This document shows, one piece after another, positions 11,468 through 22,906 of a stretch of DNA of 64,000 nucleotides. The notes beneath the pieces were generated by a model. That model was not told the origin of the DNA. It searched no databases and worked only from the letters and a program-made list of their open reading frames with translations. The stretch's first letter is position 1, and each line of letters begins with the position of its first letter. The translations under genes were made by a program, and so were the position numbers. Source of the stretch: Sipunculus nudus (Eukaryota > Annelida > Sipuncula > Golfingiida > Sipunculidae); contig CM049312.1 in NCBI GenBank assembly GCA_026874595.1, positions 76,483,429-76,547,428 on the forward strand, read 5' to 3'.

Positions 11468-11962
11468 TAGAGTGATCTCTATTGCTAACCCATGGAATTT
11501 TGGACAAGTTATTATTATCAGCTATCAAATAATCATGATCTCTATTGCTAACCCATGGAATTTTGGACAAGTTATTATTATCAGCTATTAAATAATCATG
11601 ATCTCTATTGCTAACCCATGGAATTATTATCAGCTATTCAATAATCATGATCTCTATTGCTAACCCATGGAATTTTGGACAAGTTATTATTATCAGCTAT
11701 TAAATAATCATGATCTCTATTGCTAACCCATGGAATTTTGGACAAGTTATTATTATCAGCTATTAAATAATGATGATCTCTATAGCTAACCCAAGGAATT
11801 TGGACAAGTTATTATTATCAGCTATTAAATAATCATGATCTCTATTGCTAACCCATGGAATTTTGGACAAGTTATTATTATCAGCTATTAAATAATCATG
11901 ATCTCTATTGCCAACCCATGGAATTTTGGACAAGTTATTATTATCAGCTATTAAATAATCAG
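11468..11962 (+). repeat. 63-bp tandem array, eight units
   Basis: GATCTCTATTGCTAACCC or a close variant begins at 11474, 11537, 11600, 11649, 11712, 11775, 11837 and 11900. The unit is 63 bp, except one copy shortened to 49 bp by an internal deletion and one of 62 bp. Because 63 is divisible by three, minus-strand frames stay open through it and encode a repetitive 21-residue peptide. That is an artefact, not a gene. Units are nearly identical, so the array is young or homogenised. Confidence 0.9.
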
Positions 11963-13756
11963 TCTTTAAGTTCATTAGTTTTGGCCATATATATGGGATC
12001 AAAACTGTAATCATGTTCTAATTACTGTATTACCTGATGAGCACCCATATCTAAGTAGCACCCATCAAGACTCTGGGGTTCCTGACAAACTGTTAATTTC
12101 TAGCAATCAAAGTCGCCATTCCTTTGCAGTCACAAATGATCAGATCAGTCGCATTTTTTGGGTACAAATAAAGACTACAAAGGCCTGATTTGAATAATTG
12201 AGTGACAAATCTTGTACAGCATCTCTAGGATGATCAATCGTTCAAGTCAGTGAATTGACAAGGTCAGGCAAATTTTATGCTCAAAAGGGGGCAGCTCTAT
12301 AATATAAGGATCAGACACATCTCACATAGCCAAGGCTTAGGGTGCTCGTTAGGTCAAATACTCTACAGCGCTTTCTCATCTGTGGAACTTTTAACATTAT
12401 TCAGGGAGGAAGATGCTGTGGTTGCTGATTTGTTAACAGGGGTTTCAAATTTGCAATGTTTTCTGAATGGAGAATTATTCCAAAAATTAAACCATCATGA
12501 ATAAGGGTTTCCATTGTCGAAAGGCAGAGTTGAAAAGTAAAAGATTGACATTACATAAATTAAAATAGATTTTGTTTGTCCGAAGATAGATATTTAATTG
12601 GTATAAGATTTCTTATAATTGCCTGCCATTAACAAATGATATTGGTTGTTTATACTGTTTTGTGCACATAATAATATTTGATATAATTAATTCACATCTA
12701 TATATATATATATAAAACAATATAGAACAATAGAGATACAGAACAACCAAAGTGTATAACTATGAGCAGTGAACTGGTACCAACATCCATATTTTTCTGC
12801 ACTTTTTTTATGCGCCTGCCGTAGCTAATACATCTGATAATTAGGTATTTCTATAATAACTTCAACTGTTTTGTGATGCTCTGCAAAACTGTGTTTCTGT
12901 GTTCATGTATATATGTGTAAAAATCTCTCATATAATTTAGTAACTGGTGTTCCTATGTGTGATCAGCAATGGTGCATATATGTGTGAAAATTGCCGTAAG
13001 AACAATTTTCAAGCATAGGGTCTGCATGATCTCAGGGATTCTGGGTAAACTGATGTCACTCCATTGAGTAAGACCTAAAAGATCCACTGTATCATTATTT
13101 ACAAATGCCTATATATATATATATATACATGCATATATGCATTTATACTTGCACATGGAAACACAGCTTAATCAAGATGAAAATGTATCTGAATGTTCAC
13201 TGTTTGAAATTAAAAACTGCAATGTGTACCAGTGTTCTCCACTTCAGAGTATTTAAATCGCAGTACATGCATGCTGCAAAACCATATATTTATTTGAATG
13301 TATAGTTTTATGATGACCATATGAATGTTTAGTATGCTCTCAGAAATTATGACAATTTCAAAACTGTTGAAAAATTATCAAAATCATGGTTTAAGAGAAT
13401 TGTTTCTTTTTTTATAACCATGCCTTCTTAGCAATTCAGAAAGTGATCTTCTTACTTTTTGTAGGGTAAAGTCTAACATTTATGCATTAACAATCCAATT
13501 TTATTGAACCAGTCAGTTCCTTATATATAATTACCCTTTTAAATTGAACTGGAAGGGTTAGGGTAAAGTGACTTACAAGAGGGATCATTCCACATGGTAT
13601 ATATATAATAAGTGGAGAACACTGGGACCTTACGCTTATTTCTGTGATCAGTAACAATTTTGTTTGTTAACATTTATTCTTGTCCGTTTCACCAGTTGTT
13701 TGCTAGTTAGTGACAGTGGTTGTACACCTGGCGTTGGCCCTACGGTTATTTTACAG
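11963..13756. other. Rest of candidate intron 1
   Basis: AT-rich, with a short TA tract (about 12700-12714) and a second (about 13110-13128). The final bases form a good 3' splice site, TTATTTTACAG, at 13746-13756. Confidence 0.45.
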
Positions 13757-13908
13757 AGAGTTGCAGTGAGAGCGGGCGATCTGTGATCGAGTGTCGAGGA
13801 CTACAGGCGACCCCTAGGTGTCTGCTGGTGGTCTTCGTGACTTTCTTCGTGCTTTTAGCTGTTATGTACCTGCCACACCGGGCACGCTATGCAATACAGT
13901 TCATCAAG
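13757..13908 (+). CDS. Candidate second exon encoding a membrane segment
   Basis: This 152-nt interval follows a 3' splice site (GGTTATTTTACAG) and ends at AAG|GTGGGT. It is open in only one of three frames. It enters in phase 1, completing Glu with the G from 9885, and leaves in phase 0. The frame gives a polar start (SCSESGRSVIECR), then GLQATPR, a hydrophobic run RCLLVVFVTFFVLLAVMYL of about 18 residues, and a basic end PHRARYAIQFIK. With the first exon this is a membrane protein of about 30 N-terminal residues before a transmembrane or signal-anchor helix. GC and CpG content are visibly higher than in flanking DNA, as expected of an exon. The family is not recognised. The frame also runs on into the following intron to about 14034, which weakens the choice of donor. 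Confidence 0.45.
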
Positions 13909-15246
13909 GTGGGTGTGACAATGCTCGCAACTGCATGTGATTGTCCCGAAGTTGTGACTCTTGACTGCTGTCCATCTCGCTTCCAGGTTACTTTTTTAAT
14001 TCAGTTGTATTTTCATGGTCAGTCATCAATATAAATCAATTAACCACTCCAAAAATTAGTTGTTTAGGAGATAACGTTTATGACCATTTGTGCATTGTCT
14101 CAACTGAAATGTAGACCTTCATGTTGACTTATATATGCAATAATCCTGTAAGGCTAAATGTGTATATATATTAAAATCAAGTATGGAGTAATTACTTAAC
14201 ACAGACCTTTCTAAAGTTTATTTACTCAGTAATTATTTAAACTAACCAGACACAAAGTGTAAGTTATGCGTGACTGACACCTTTTTGTGAGCAGTTTGTT
14301 TCCTCTCACAATCTTTTAACTCTCCCCAAGTGTTTTCACGTCATCTGTGTTCAAAATGTGATGTTTTCAATGTTTTTGCACATTTTCACACTTGCATGAG
14401 GACATCAATTTAAAATTTTAAAAAACTTTTTAAAAAGTGAAATTTGGAAAAAAAAATATAAATTATCCCTATACAAGTGTAGAGTTTTTAACACGAAATG
14501 AAAATATCAGAGTAAAGGGTAAACAAACACTTTGTCTGCCAAAAGTGAGAAAGTGATGTATGCCTGCAGTGTAGACTTCCTGCGCATTGTCTGTTTAAAA
14601 AAAGGAACATCCCAAGTTTACAGCTTTATGGCATTGTGTTGCAGCCCGTGTTTTTTGATTGCATGATGCACTTTAAGGCAGTCTTAACTATATAAAATGC
14701 ACCAGTTTTCAGTTGAACATATGTGTGTGCTATATCAGAAGTTGTACCAAAACTGGAGTTTTTTTGTGTGCAGAGAGGATGAAATTAGACTTTATATGTA
14801 ATCTAGATGCAAATCGAAAATTGGATAAGATAATAGCTCTCTGAATCCTATTAAGTAAACATATAATTTTCTTCAAATACTTCTGCAATCCAAGTTGTAA
14901 GAAATATGATGGTGCTTTGTTTTCCAGATATGCAGAAAGGCTACAACATTTGAATAATTGAGAAATCTTGTAAATAAACTAATAAATTATGATTTAAGAA
15001 AATATTTAGTGTCCAGATTCATCCAGTCTAGCTATAGGGATAAGCATGTTTCATTGTAATCCCAGTTAATAGTTTATTTTAACACAAATGCAGGCATATT
15101 GCAATTCTGGCAAGATCAAAGTTTGAAGCCTTTTGACTGAAACGTCTAAATGACATTTACTAAGTACCTCATGAGTGCCTGGATAATATGATCAATTCTC
15201 TTCAGTTTCCAGTGTTATAGGTTGGTGAAATATTGACGACTCACAG
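13909..15246. other. Intron-like DNA
   Basis: AT-rich, no repeat recognised. Two polypyrimidine-AG sites (about 14774 and 14928) lead to frames that close quickly, so no exon is proposed. Confidence 0.45.
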
Positions 15247-15456
15247 AAAATGATAATAAGCATCAGTCAGGAGTTTCGGGGAATGTTCAGGAAGTTCCAT
15301 ACAGAGCTACCTTTGATGATGAGACAGTCTGCCTCGATGGAGGCACAGCGATTAGGGTGAAGAAAAGGAGGCTTAGATTGACAATGCTTGTCTTGGTTTC
15401 TTTGCCAGTGTTTCTTATCAGAAATGAGCTGTTATTAATCATGAGCAACCACACAG
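15247..15456 (+). CDS. Possible exon with a KKRR-flanked hydrophobic segment
   Basis: A frame open from 15237 reads through EVPYRATFDDETVCLDGG (15291 on), then TAIRVKKRRLRL, a hydrophobic run TMLVLVSLPVFLI, then RNELLLIMSNHT. It ends at ACAG|GTAGGA (GT at 15457-15458) in phase 1. Basic residues before a hydrophobic stretch resemble a signal-anchor or membrane helix. The left edge is uncertain: CTCACAG at 15246 (phase 1 entry) and ATGTTCAG at 15290 (phase 0, compatible with the exit at 13908) both have weak pyrimidine tracts. A strong acceptor, GGTTTCTTTGCCAG, lies inside (about 15393-15406), so the true exon may be only the last 50 nt. A second frame from ATG 15250 is also open for 36 codons. 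No family recognised. Confidence 0.3.
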
Positions 15457-15845
15457 GTAGGAGTCTAGGGGTGAGGTCACAGGTGGGAATCTAGAGACAA
15501 GGTTAAAGGTGTGAGTCTAGGGACGAGGTCACGGGTGGCAGTCTAGGGACGAGGTCACAGGTGAGAGTCTAGGGACAGGGTCACAGCTGTGAGTCTAGGG
15601 ATGAGGTCACAGGTGAGAGTCTAGGGGCGAGGTCACAGGTGGGAGTCTAGGGACGAGGTCACAGGTGGGAGTCTAGGGAAGAGGTCACGGGTGGGAGTCT
15701 AGTGATGAGGTCACAGATGGGAGTCTAGGGACAAGGTCACGGGTGGGAGTCTAGGGACGAGGTCACGGGTGGGAGTCTAGGGACGAGCTCACAAATTAGC
15801 GTCTATGGGTGAGGTCACAGATGGAAGTCAAAGAACAAGGTCGAG
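15455..15845 (+). repeat. 26-bp minisatellite, about 15 units
   Basis: GTCTAG-type marks recur every 26 bp (15463, 15489, 15515, 15541, 15567, 15593, 15619 and onward), with a typical unit GTGGGAGTCTAGGGACGAGG plus TCACAG. Each unit junction reads CACAG|GTGGGAG, which resembles a 5' splice site. The array begins directly at the donor of the possible exon at 15247-15456. The last units are more diverged. Confidence 0.9.
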
Positions 15846-17603
15846 CATTTCATTGTGTTCAGAAGTTTTTATCCAAGAAGGATGCACCTTAATATTGTCT
15901 CATCATTTACTTTATAGTTCATGCAGTTTCCTTTAATATAAAAACAATCTTTCTGATTGTCGGGTCTAGTAATTTGAAACTGGATTCTAATTACTGTAGC
16001 CAATAATGTTGAATTCAGGGAGATCAGTGTTTTCATGTATTGGTTCCTCCCCTTGCCTTTGTTTTTCTCAAATCGTTTAGTGTGAACAGATCTCATTCAG
16101 AAATTTGTTTAAATGAAAGCTTTCTAGGCTGGGAAAGCCTCATTAAGTATTTGGTTTATCTGGTTCAGCAATCACAGAGTGAATCTTATATTTGTGGGTC
16201 TGTATAAAGAACAGCTACGGTTATGACACCTGGTCAAGGATTTTAGTACTATGAAGACAGGTACTATGAAGCAGCAAATTTCTCTTAAGTTGTCTGGTAA
16301 AATCATTAAAGCTGAGTTCTGAGCTATTTAAGTATCTTGTGTCAAAATTGGCCTTTTTTGGTATCAATGTTTTTATCATTCTCCTTATTGATGAGTGATG
16401 ACATACGTTTAGTGATGATAGATTTATTTAGATTATACAGTGACTTTGGAAATTATTTTCCTTTATTTACACCACACGTAAGTTATGCCTAATATAGAGG
16501 ATATGTATTAGAGTTTATTTTTTAATAGTGTTTTTCTCAATTGATGAAATTATACTTTCCTTATTTTTTTTAATTAAAAACTAACTTTTTAAATTGAAAC
16601 AATAGCTCTGTTTCCAAAAAAATAACTTTGCCCAGTCCTCCAGTTTATAAGTTTAAAATATACATTACTTGATATCATGTTGTAATGATCATCATTATGA
16701 TGCTGTAACCAGTGCCACCTGTCAGCCAGATTCATTGAAATTAAACGAGGCTTGAGAAAAAGAACTGTTCAGTCAGAATTGCTTCTGTTGTGCAGGTGTG
16801 TATCAAATCTTTGTGTTTGGTGTGTTTTACGCCACAATGTCTGTTAACATTCAGATCACAATCCAGTTTGAGCAGACTATAGTCTGAGTCAGTCCTCAGT
16901 GTAACAAGAAAGACGTCCACAAAATCTCTTGCCGGTCGCCAAATGCTCTCGTTTTGCCCAGGATGTTGTAAGATGTGCCCCATTCGTCAAGCGTTGAAAA
17001 TAAATGTACACAGGTGACAAGTGGAACTCGCTGGGTCTTTGAATCATGGACTGTCTGTCACCGTGTGGTCACTGGAACATGTTAATGGAATACAAACACA
17101 ACCACGAACAAAAATGCATTGTAGCACATTTATCTAAATTCAGAGCAGATCAGTAAAAAAATGCTGACTTAACCAATTTATATTTGCCCTAATCTGCATG
17201 TTCTAATGATGTTAAATTGATTGCAGTTGCTTAGGTATTTTTTATAACTCCTTGCTTTCATGTTTCTTAACATGAACTCACGAGCAGATTCAGTTTGATG
17301 ATTTATTTACAAATCTTAGATATGAAATTTCAAGTTATTTAAGAAGATTTGGAATAACAGCATGAAATTAAAATCTTTTTTTAGTTATTAACACTGTATT
17401 CAGTACCTGTGTTTTATGACATTGTCTAGTGGTATTTTTTTTTTAGATCTGATGGATGGATAATTAAACAAGTGCACTAAAAAAGTATAGGAATTTCTCT
17501 GCCATTGGCATATGGTCTTAGATTTAAATGAAATATGTATTTTAACATAGAAAAAAATATAAATTGATTAGCAAGTTGAATTGCAGATGATTTCCATGAC
17601 AAC
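15846..17603. other. Intron-like DNA, nothing secure
   Basis: Largely AT-rich. A slightly GC-richer patch (16741-16990) is open on the minus strand for 80 codons but has no recognisable domain or splice structure. No repeat was identified. Confidence 0.4.
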
Positions 17604-17667
17604 CTGTAAACATTGTCCCATGTTCAGGTGTCTGATCTGCCCTGTGTTATTTTTCCCTTACAGCTAC
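17604..17667 (+). repeat. Duplicated 60-bp segment (copy 1 of 2)
   Basis: ACATTGTCCCATGTTC and GTGTCTGATC followed by TGTTATTTTTCC occur here and again at 19501-19555 with a few changes. This copy ends in TTACAG; the other reads TTATTTGG. The match stops at or near the splice-site-like AG. Confidence 0.7.
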
Positions 17668-17712
17668 ACATGGTTTTTTGTACAGACTTTTATCTTAGCC
17701 ACTGAGAACCAG
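17664..17712 (+). CDS. Possible 49-nt exon
   Basis: An excellent 3' splice site (GTTATTTTTCCCTTACAG, ending 17663) and an excellent 5' splice site (ACCAG|GTAAGA, GT at 17713) enclose 49 nt that are open in one frame only, reading YTWFFVQTFILATENQ after one leading base. Entry is phase 2 and exit is phase 0. It therefore cannot be joined directly to the phase-0 exit at 13908 or the phase-1 exit at 15456; an unseen exon would be needed. Its upstream flank (17604-17663) is duplicated at 19501-19555, where the acceptor AG is missing. No family recognised. Confidence 0.3.
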
Positions 17713-18616
17713 GTAAGACACAGTGGCTGATTTATTTTTCCTGGGATCATTTTTTATGTACCGTCTAATTTTCAAGTCCAAGTTGGGCTGTTTTTGCCTG
17801 GTACGTCAGCCATCTTAACTGATACTCTTACATAGGATACACAGTCAGAGCTGTCTCTATCCCAGCAACTACATCAGGAAGATGCATTTTTGGGAAATGT
17901 TGGTTCTCTGTAGAGGCAACTTTCATGTGGAGAACTAAACAATTGCCTTAAATTTACGTCTTCCCCACCCCCACCCCCCCCAACCTTGGCCATTTCCTGA
18001 CCTTTGGCGAAAAAATTAGCCATGATGCTGTTTTTGAGCACTAAAAGCTTGTCTAAAATTCACAATATCCCACTTGGGCAATTCTCAACCTTTTTAGCGA
18101 AATTTACCCAGGATGCCCTTCTCTCACACTCTGTTCTACTGCCGGTTCTTTGTGCTGAAATGTCAAAAGAGATGTTTCTTGCCCAGGAGTAGATCTTAAT
18201 GAATTGGGCGTTTCATGTAACATCACAAATTGAATCAATATCTCTACACCCAAACTACTCTTTGCCGATATGAGGGTGTTGAGTCTTTAGTTAAACCTCT
18301 CCATGTATGTAATCAGCGATGTCGATATTCTGAAACAAGTCACATCCGAGGTTTATCCTGCTATTAAGAGACTATGTTTTGACGTAATTCACTTTCAGAA
18401 GCTTACATCTCACAAGCCAGGCCTGAGAGTGACAACTGTGTAATCAGATCACAGGAACCTCGGGTTTCTTGCTTTGATACTATCAGACTGCTATGAATTT
18501 ATTCTAAATCCTAATTCAGTGTTATTTTTGGGGAGCTTTTAAAAGTAGATTTAAATGCTTTTATTGTGTTTGATACATTGATGAAATATCAGATTAACAG
18601 GTGCTTTTTATCCTGC
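17713..18616. other. Intron-like DNA with weak 90-bp internal repetition
   Basis: A C-rich patch (17966-17980) is followed by two diverged copies of a motif about 90 bp apart (GGCGAAAAAATTAGCCATGATGC near 18007; AGCGAAATTTACCCAGGATGC near 18097). The 62-codon frame across it is judged non-coding. Confidence 0.45.
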
Positions 18617-19090
18617 ATAAAGCCAACCATTCACATATCCTCTTCTGTTGAATGTATGTGATTTCTAGCTTTAACTCTGCATACATTATTGAACTGTAGG
18701 TCTTAAGAAAAGTTCTTATTACGCCTCTGTGATGGATGTATGAGCTTGTTTATCTGCAAGCTGTTGGTGAACATTTTACTCGCGGGAGTGTTGACAAACA
18801 GATATATCTTGTTACCTTTAGGTGGTAGGTTGCATATATGCAGAAGCTGAAAGGTCATTTGTTGAAAAAACACTTTGTAAAACTCTGGTTTGTCTGTTTT
18901 GACACCAGATGCCCTCGTTGATTGTGTTTTGATTATTTGGCAGGCCCCCCACATGTTATAAACACTTGGATATTTACATAACGAACATCCTGTGAGTGTT
19001 GGGATCAGCATTTTTGTACCTTTTTTTATCAAAGTTTCAAGGGATTATGTTTAGTTAATAGACAAAAAATATTGGAATAGGCCCCTTTAA
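18617..19090 (+). mobile_element. TTAA-flanked MITE family P, copy P1
   Basis: Ends in GGCCCCTTTAA (19080-19090). The interior shares blocks with copies at about 28035, 38458, 44662 and 52217: CTCTGCATACATTATTGAACTGTAGG, GCTTGTTTATCTGCAA, TATATGCAGAAGCTGAAAGGTCA, and a CAGGCCCCCCACATGTT block. The left end (ATAAAGCCAACCATTCAC) is diverged. The minus-strand 109-codon frame inside is a repeat artefact. Confidence 0.65.
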
Positions 19091-19139
19091 TGTTAATATT
19101 ACACATATGTAAACATCAAAATCTTTTGAAAATGTATAA

Positions 19140-19445
19140 TTGCCGCATTCGTCGAATAAGGTCTTAGAATCTGACACACGCTTCTGCGTCTGCTGGTATC
19201 TGCTTTGCTGTCTCACTCAGCCCTCTGGTTCTAAAAAACAGCCCCTTTATATACCTTCACACCCCGAGCCGGGAATTTTCCACTTCTTGAACAGTCTACA
19301 AGTTCTGCACAACACGTGTTTCAGGAATTATGTAGAAAGACATCGCTGTGCGTACCTCCACATAACAGGGTCATCACGTGACCCACGACCAGGCGTGAAA
19401 ACCCAAGGCTCACATGACAACGAGAGTTCAACCAGTACAGATTAA
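19140..19445. other. GC- and CpG-richer patch of unknown nature
   Basis: Base composition differs from the surroundings, and a 101-codon + strand frame beginning at a non-ATG codon spans it. No domain, splice pair or terminal repeat was seen. It may be a relic of a repetitive element or a regulatory patch. Confidence 0.3.
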
Positions 19446-19500
19446 ACATAAAATATAACAATAACACGAGTTAAGCCCGTGTCACATAATAAAAGAGCAC

Positions 19501-19560
19501 CTGTAACAACATTGTCCCATGTTCGAGTGTCTGATCCATCCTATGTTATTTTTCCTTATT
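19501..19560 (+). repeat. Duplicated 60-bp segment (copy 2 of 2)
   Basis: Diverged copy of 17604-17663 without the terminal splice-acceptor AG; see that entry. Confidence 0.65.
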
Positions 19561-19585
19561 TGGACTATACCAAAATTGATCTTAG

Positions 19586-19709
19586 GGTGGCACATAATGT
19601 CAGTTCTTGGAGATCCAAATCCTGGAGGGTTACATGATCCTTCATTTTACTGGTCAAATTACATCAGTGTCATCCAAGAAAAATATATATGGCTTTCAAG
19701 AATGCAGGG
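19586..19709 (+). CDS. Possible exon, weakly supported
   Basis: A 124-nt interval between GATCTTAG (weak acceptor, 19585) and a good donor CAGGG|GTGAGT-like site (GT at 19710-19711) reads WHIMSVLGDPNPGGLHDPSF then YWSNYISVIQEKYIWLSRMQ. Entry is phase 1 (compatible with the exit at 15456, giving GGG) and exit is phase 2. The frame is open 22 codons further upstream. The pyrimidine tract lies about 25 bp too far upstream and no domain is recognised. It may be chance. Confidence 0.22.
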
Positions 19710-19726
19710 GTGAGTGTCTGTGACGC

Positions 19727-19862
19727 TTAAAACTGGTTTCACTCAGATGCTCTGCTTAGGGGTTTCAAGTGTCCAACTAGACGCACAAAATTTCATGCTG
19801 TTGGACCAAGTGGATTAAAGTTGTGGCCACCACTGACCACTAACTCAGAAACCAGTTTTTAA
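19727..19862. mobile_element. Small TTAA-flanked MITE
   Basis: TTAA (19727-19730) is followed by AACTGGTTTC (19731-19740). The exact reverse complement GAAACCAGTT (19848-19857) precedes T and TTAA (19859-19862). The 136-bp length, perfect terminal inverted repeats and TTAA flanks fit a piggyBac-type MITE. No other copy was seen here. Confidence 0.5.
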
Positions 19863-22800
19863 TGAGCTCTAAGGGATAACCTTTATATATAATGTATAAA
19901 GGGTCAGACAGGTGATTGGGTCCCTTTTAGTCCCTGACATCAGAATGTTACTTGAGCACTTCAGACACCTTGCTCAGACAGAGCAATTAGGCAAATCCTG
20001 AGCCCGCAGGTACTTGTAAGATCAGATTTTTATTGCTTATTTTATACAAACTGCAGTCTCGGTAGAGATCAAGGTAAACAAGAGACTGATTTTTTGCTTG
20101 GATGGTCTGCCATTTCTTTCATCAGGGTTGGAGCAAGGTACCAGTCCACTTTTATAATCTCTTCATTGACTGGTACCCATCTCATAAAACCAGACCTTTG
20201 CTGGCAGTTATTACACTTTTAAAAGAGTACTTTCCCATAGGGTGATTGACTTGTAATTATCCCTTTGTGGTGATGCTAAATTTTATTTACCTGGTAATGG
20301 GCCAAACTGCTTTTTTTGTGGCCTGTACCATTTATAGCTCAAAGACAATGTACGCCTGGATGGTTAATAGTGCACAAAAAATATTAAAAAAAGTATTCCC
20401 TGGTTCCCGATGCAGTTAACCTATCCACCTAGGCCCATATGCTCTGCTCTTTAAACCTAATCATTAAGGTGTAATCCCAAAAAGCTCATAAACTGAAGGT
20501 CTTCTATGCCCATGGTTTTGTTTACAACACAATAATGACGTCACAAAGGTCAATGACGTATGTTGCATTGATGTCATAAACTGGAATCTCTTCTCTATTG
20601 ATGAATATATTGCAGTCATTGTGCACCATCTTGCTAAATTTTTGATTATTTGTCTTACTCGTAGGAATTACATGCCAAGTAAGCCATTATCATTCAGTGG
20701 CAGTGGGAGGGATGGCTCCTGCAACCTTTGGCCTTGAACTTTCTCTACTGTATCTTTGTATAAAAAATATCCAGGAAAACATGCTTACATGGGTACTGGT
20801 ACAGACTACACGCGTTCTGTTTGACAGAGCTCTGTCAAAATATGCAAATTTTGTTTATGTTGGATGTTTGACGCTTTACAATGTTTACAGTCACCTGATT
20901 GGTTGCTCGTTAGTCAATTACTTATGATAATTCATATAATGAATATGCGATTAAGGTTACATAGAGTTCAAGAATAGGTCAGTAATGGATGTTGTACATG
21001 TTTGGATATGATCTCATGTTTGAATTAAGTGGCACTCATCAAACCATGTTGAAAGAATCTTACACCTACAGAAAAGGAGAAAAAACAGATTGCCATTAAA
21101 TGGCAGTACTTGTTATACTTTATATTTACTTTATATTATTAAACCTTAATTAAATTTGATCAGAGTCAGAAAATCTACTCATCCTTTTTCTGTTTGTATA
21201 TCAAAAATATGGGGCTGAATTGTTACTGAAATAAAAAGAAAATCTGAAAGTCCCTAGTGGGTGTAAAATTTTGCTGCTTCAATGGTAACAGTGTAATATG
21301 TCTCTGTAACATGTCAATGGTAACAGTGTAATATGTCTCTGTTACATGCACGTAATCATGAGGCTACTTTTAATGTTTCAAGAGCTCAGTTTTTTTCTCA
21401 GGATAACTAAATACACTTTAACCCTTTCCTGGTTGTATTAATTAATGATTTTTTACAGAGTCCAATGCTCTTTACCTTATATACATTACATGCAGTTTCT
21501 AGCTCAGAATTATTGCTCATCTTAACCAAATTTTCAACAGTTCCCACTGAGAGGGTTTGCTTCAGATTAATTGGAATCTTTATTGACTATTAGTCTGTTT
21601 CATCCCCTCAGGTCCACCTGTTTTATTTGCTATGAACATTTTTATTAGTTACACTTCAAGGGAAAAATATGATATTGTACTAGGGTAGAGGATTAAAGGG
21701 CCTGATTTTCAACAAGATCTATAAATACCTACCTTTTGCCTTATTTAAGAAACAGAATGATTTAAAACTATGAGAATTTAGTCTACATTTTACAACATAT
21801 CAGACCAATTTATGGTGGTCAGGTCATTGGTCACATGCAAAAACAGCCTCAATCAACAGTTTTTGATTGGATGATCTCATGTAAACATTCTAAAAAAAAC
21901 AAAGATTGCTACTCATGCAGGGACACATCTGATCTGCCAAATCATTGTTAGGAGACCAAACAGTTGTGAAACATAAGCTGGAGATTTATCAAGTTGTAAT
22001 GCTTAATTTGCTATATACAGCTGTCACTTCTTTATGTAGGTTTCTTTGAAATAACTGAACAATATAAACTTTTGAAAAAAATTATCCCCCGAAAACGGGT
22101 GGACACAGGTTGGGCAAACAGAGTGTAGATATGAATAATATGCAGTATTTTTCACCTCAAGGAATCCAGGCTGTGAATTTAGGAGTTTTAGCTAGGTGCC
22201 AATTTTGCTTGTGCTTTAGTGAGCTTGTACCATAACTGAGGCAGTGTGTTTATTGCAATGTTTTCCAGGTAATATAGGTTAACAAATGGTTCTGTCTTTG
22301 AGATCAGTATTGTTGAAATTTTGAAAATATACTTATGGTATCATGGTATCATTTCTTGTCAGAACCATTAAAAAGTCACATCAGCCAACCAGTGCCAGTT
22401 GGTTAATCAGTAAGTTGAAAAATTGCACTCTGTGAGAGACATAGAAAGTAACATCAAGCAGCTTGAGTCTAACTTGTAAAAATGATGCATCACCATGCAG
22501 TTTAATTTCATCTGGATAATAACACGCAGGTAAAAAAAATATGTTACCTGAAGATAACATGAATTATGAATGCCGATAATTACATCATCAGAGTATTATT
22601 ATATCAATTATACACAAGGCTTCTTATTTATGAGTATAGGAAGTGTCATTTAAGGTTTGTAATGATGGATTGATCAGATTAATGCATATTTATCAGAAAT
22701 TAGACTTGCTAATTGATTTTGCAGGACTCATGGCTGTTATTTAAAACATTAATCAAGATTAATTTGTAAATCGCCAAGTAGAATTGCCAACTATTCATTA

Positions 22801-22906
22801 ATTCACAATGAACTGAAAAGGTATTGGGACATTTCTAAAGTAAGATTTTATAAATATAGAAAATTATAACAAGTTTAACATACCTACATATTACACAATG
22901 ACTGGT
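19863..22906. other. Intron-like DNA
   Basis: About 3 kb with no recognised repeat family. It includes a perfect CRE-type palindrome TGACGTCA (20536-20543) with a further TGACGTA nearby, of uncertain meaning, and a 35-bp tandem duplication at 21279-21348. Confidence 0.45.
21279..21348 (+). repeat. 35-bp tandem duplication
   Basis: Two adjacent copies beginning TCAATGGTAACAGTGTAATA (21279 and 21314) differ by one base (CTGTAAC versus CTGTTAC). Confidence 0.85.

Noticed and set aside
11763-12014. 83-codon minus-strand frame with a 21-residue repeat
   Set aside because: Translation of the 63-bp array only.
16741-16983. 80-codon minus-strand frame in slightly GC-richer DNA
   Set aside because: No recognisable domain and no splice pair on that strand; kept only as a note in the interval description.
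13908-17664. Direct splice from the exon ending 13908 to the exon starting 17664
   Set aside because: The phases disagree (exit 0 versus entry 2); the only open frame of the 49-nt exon would be lost.
18703-19032. 109-codon minus-strand frame
   Set aside because: Lies inside MITE copy P1; the corresponding region in other copies is broken by stops.
20536-20543. CRE palindrome TGACGTCA as a promoter element
   Set aside because: A single 8-bp site without a nearby transcription start or conserved context is not enough to call a regulatory element.
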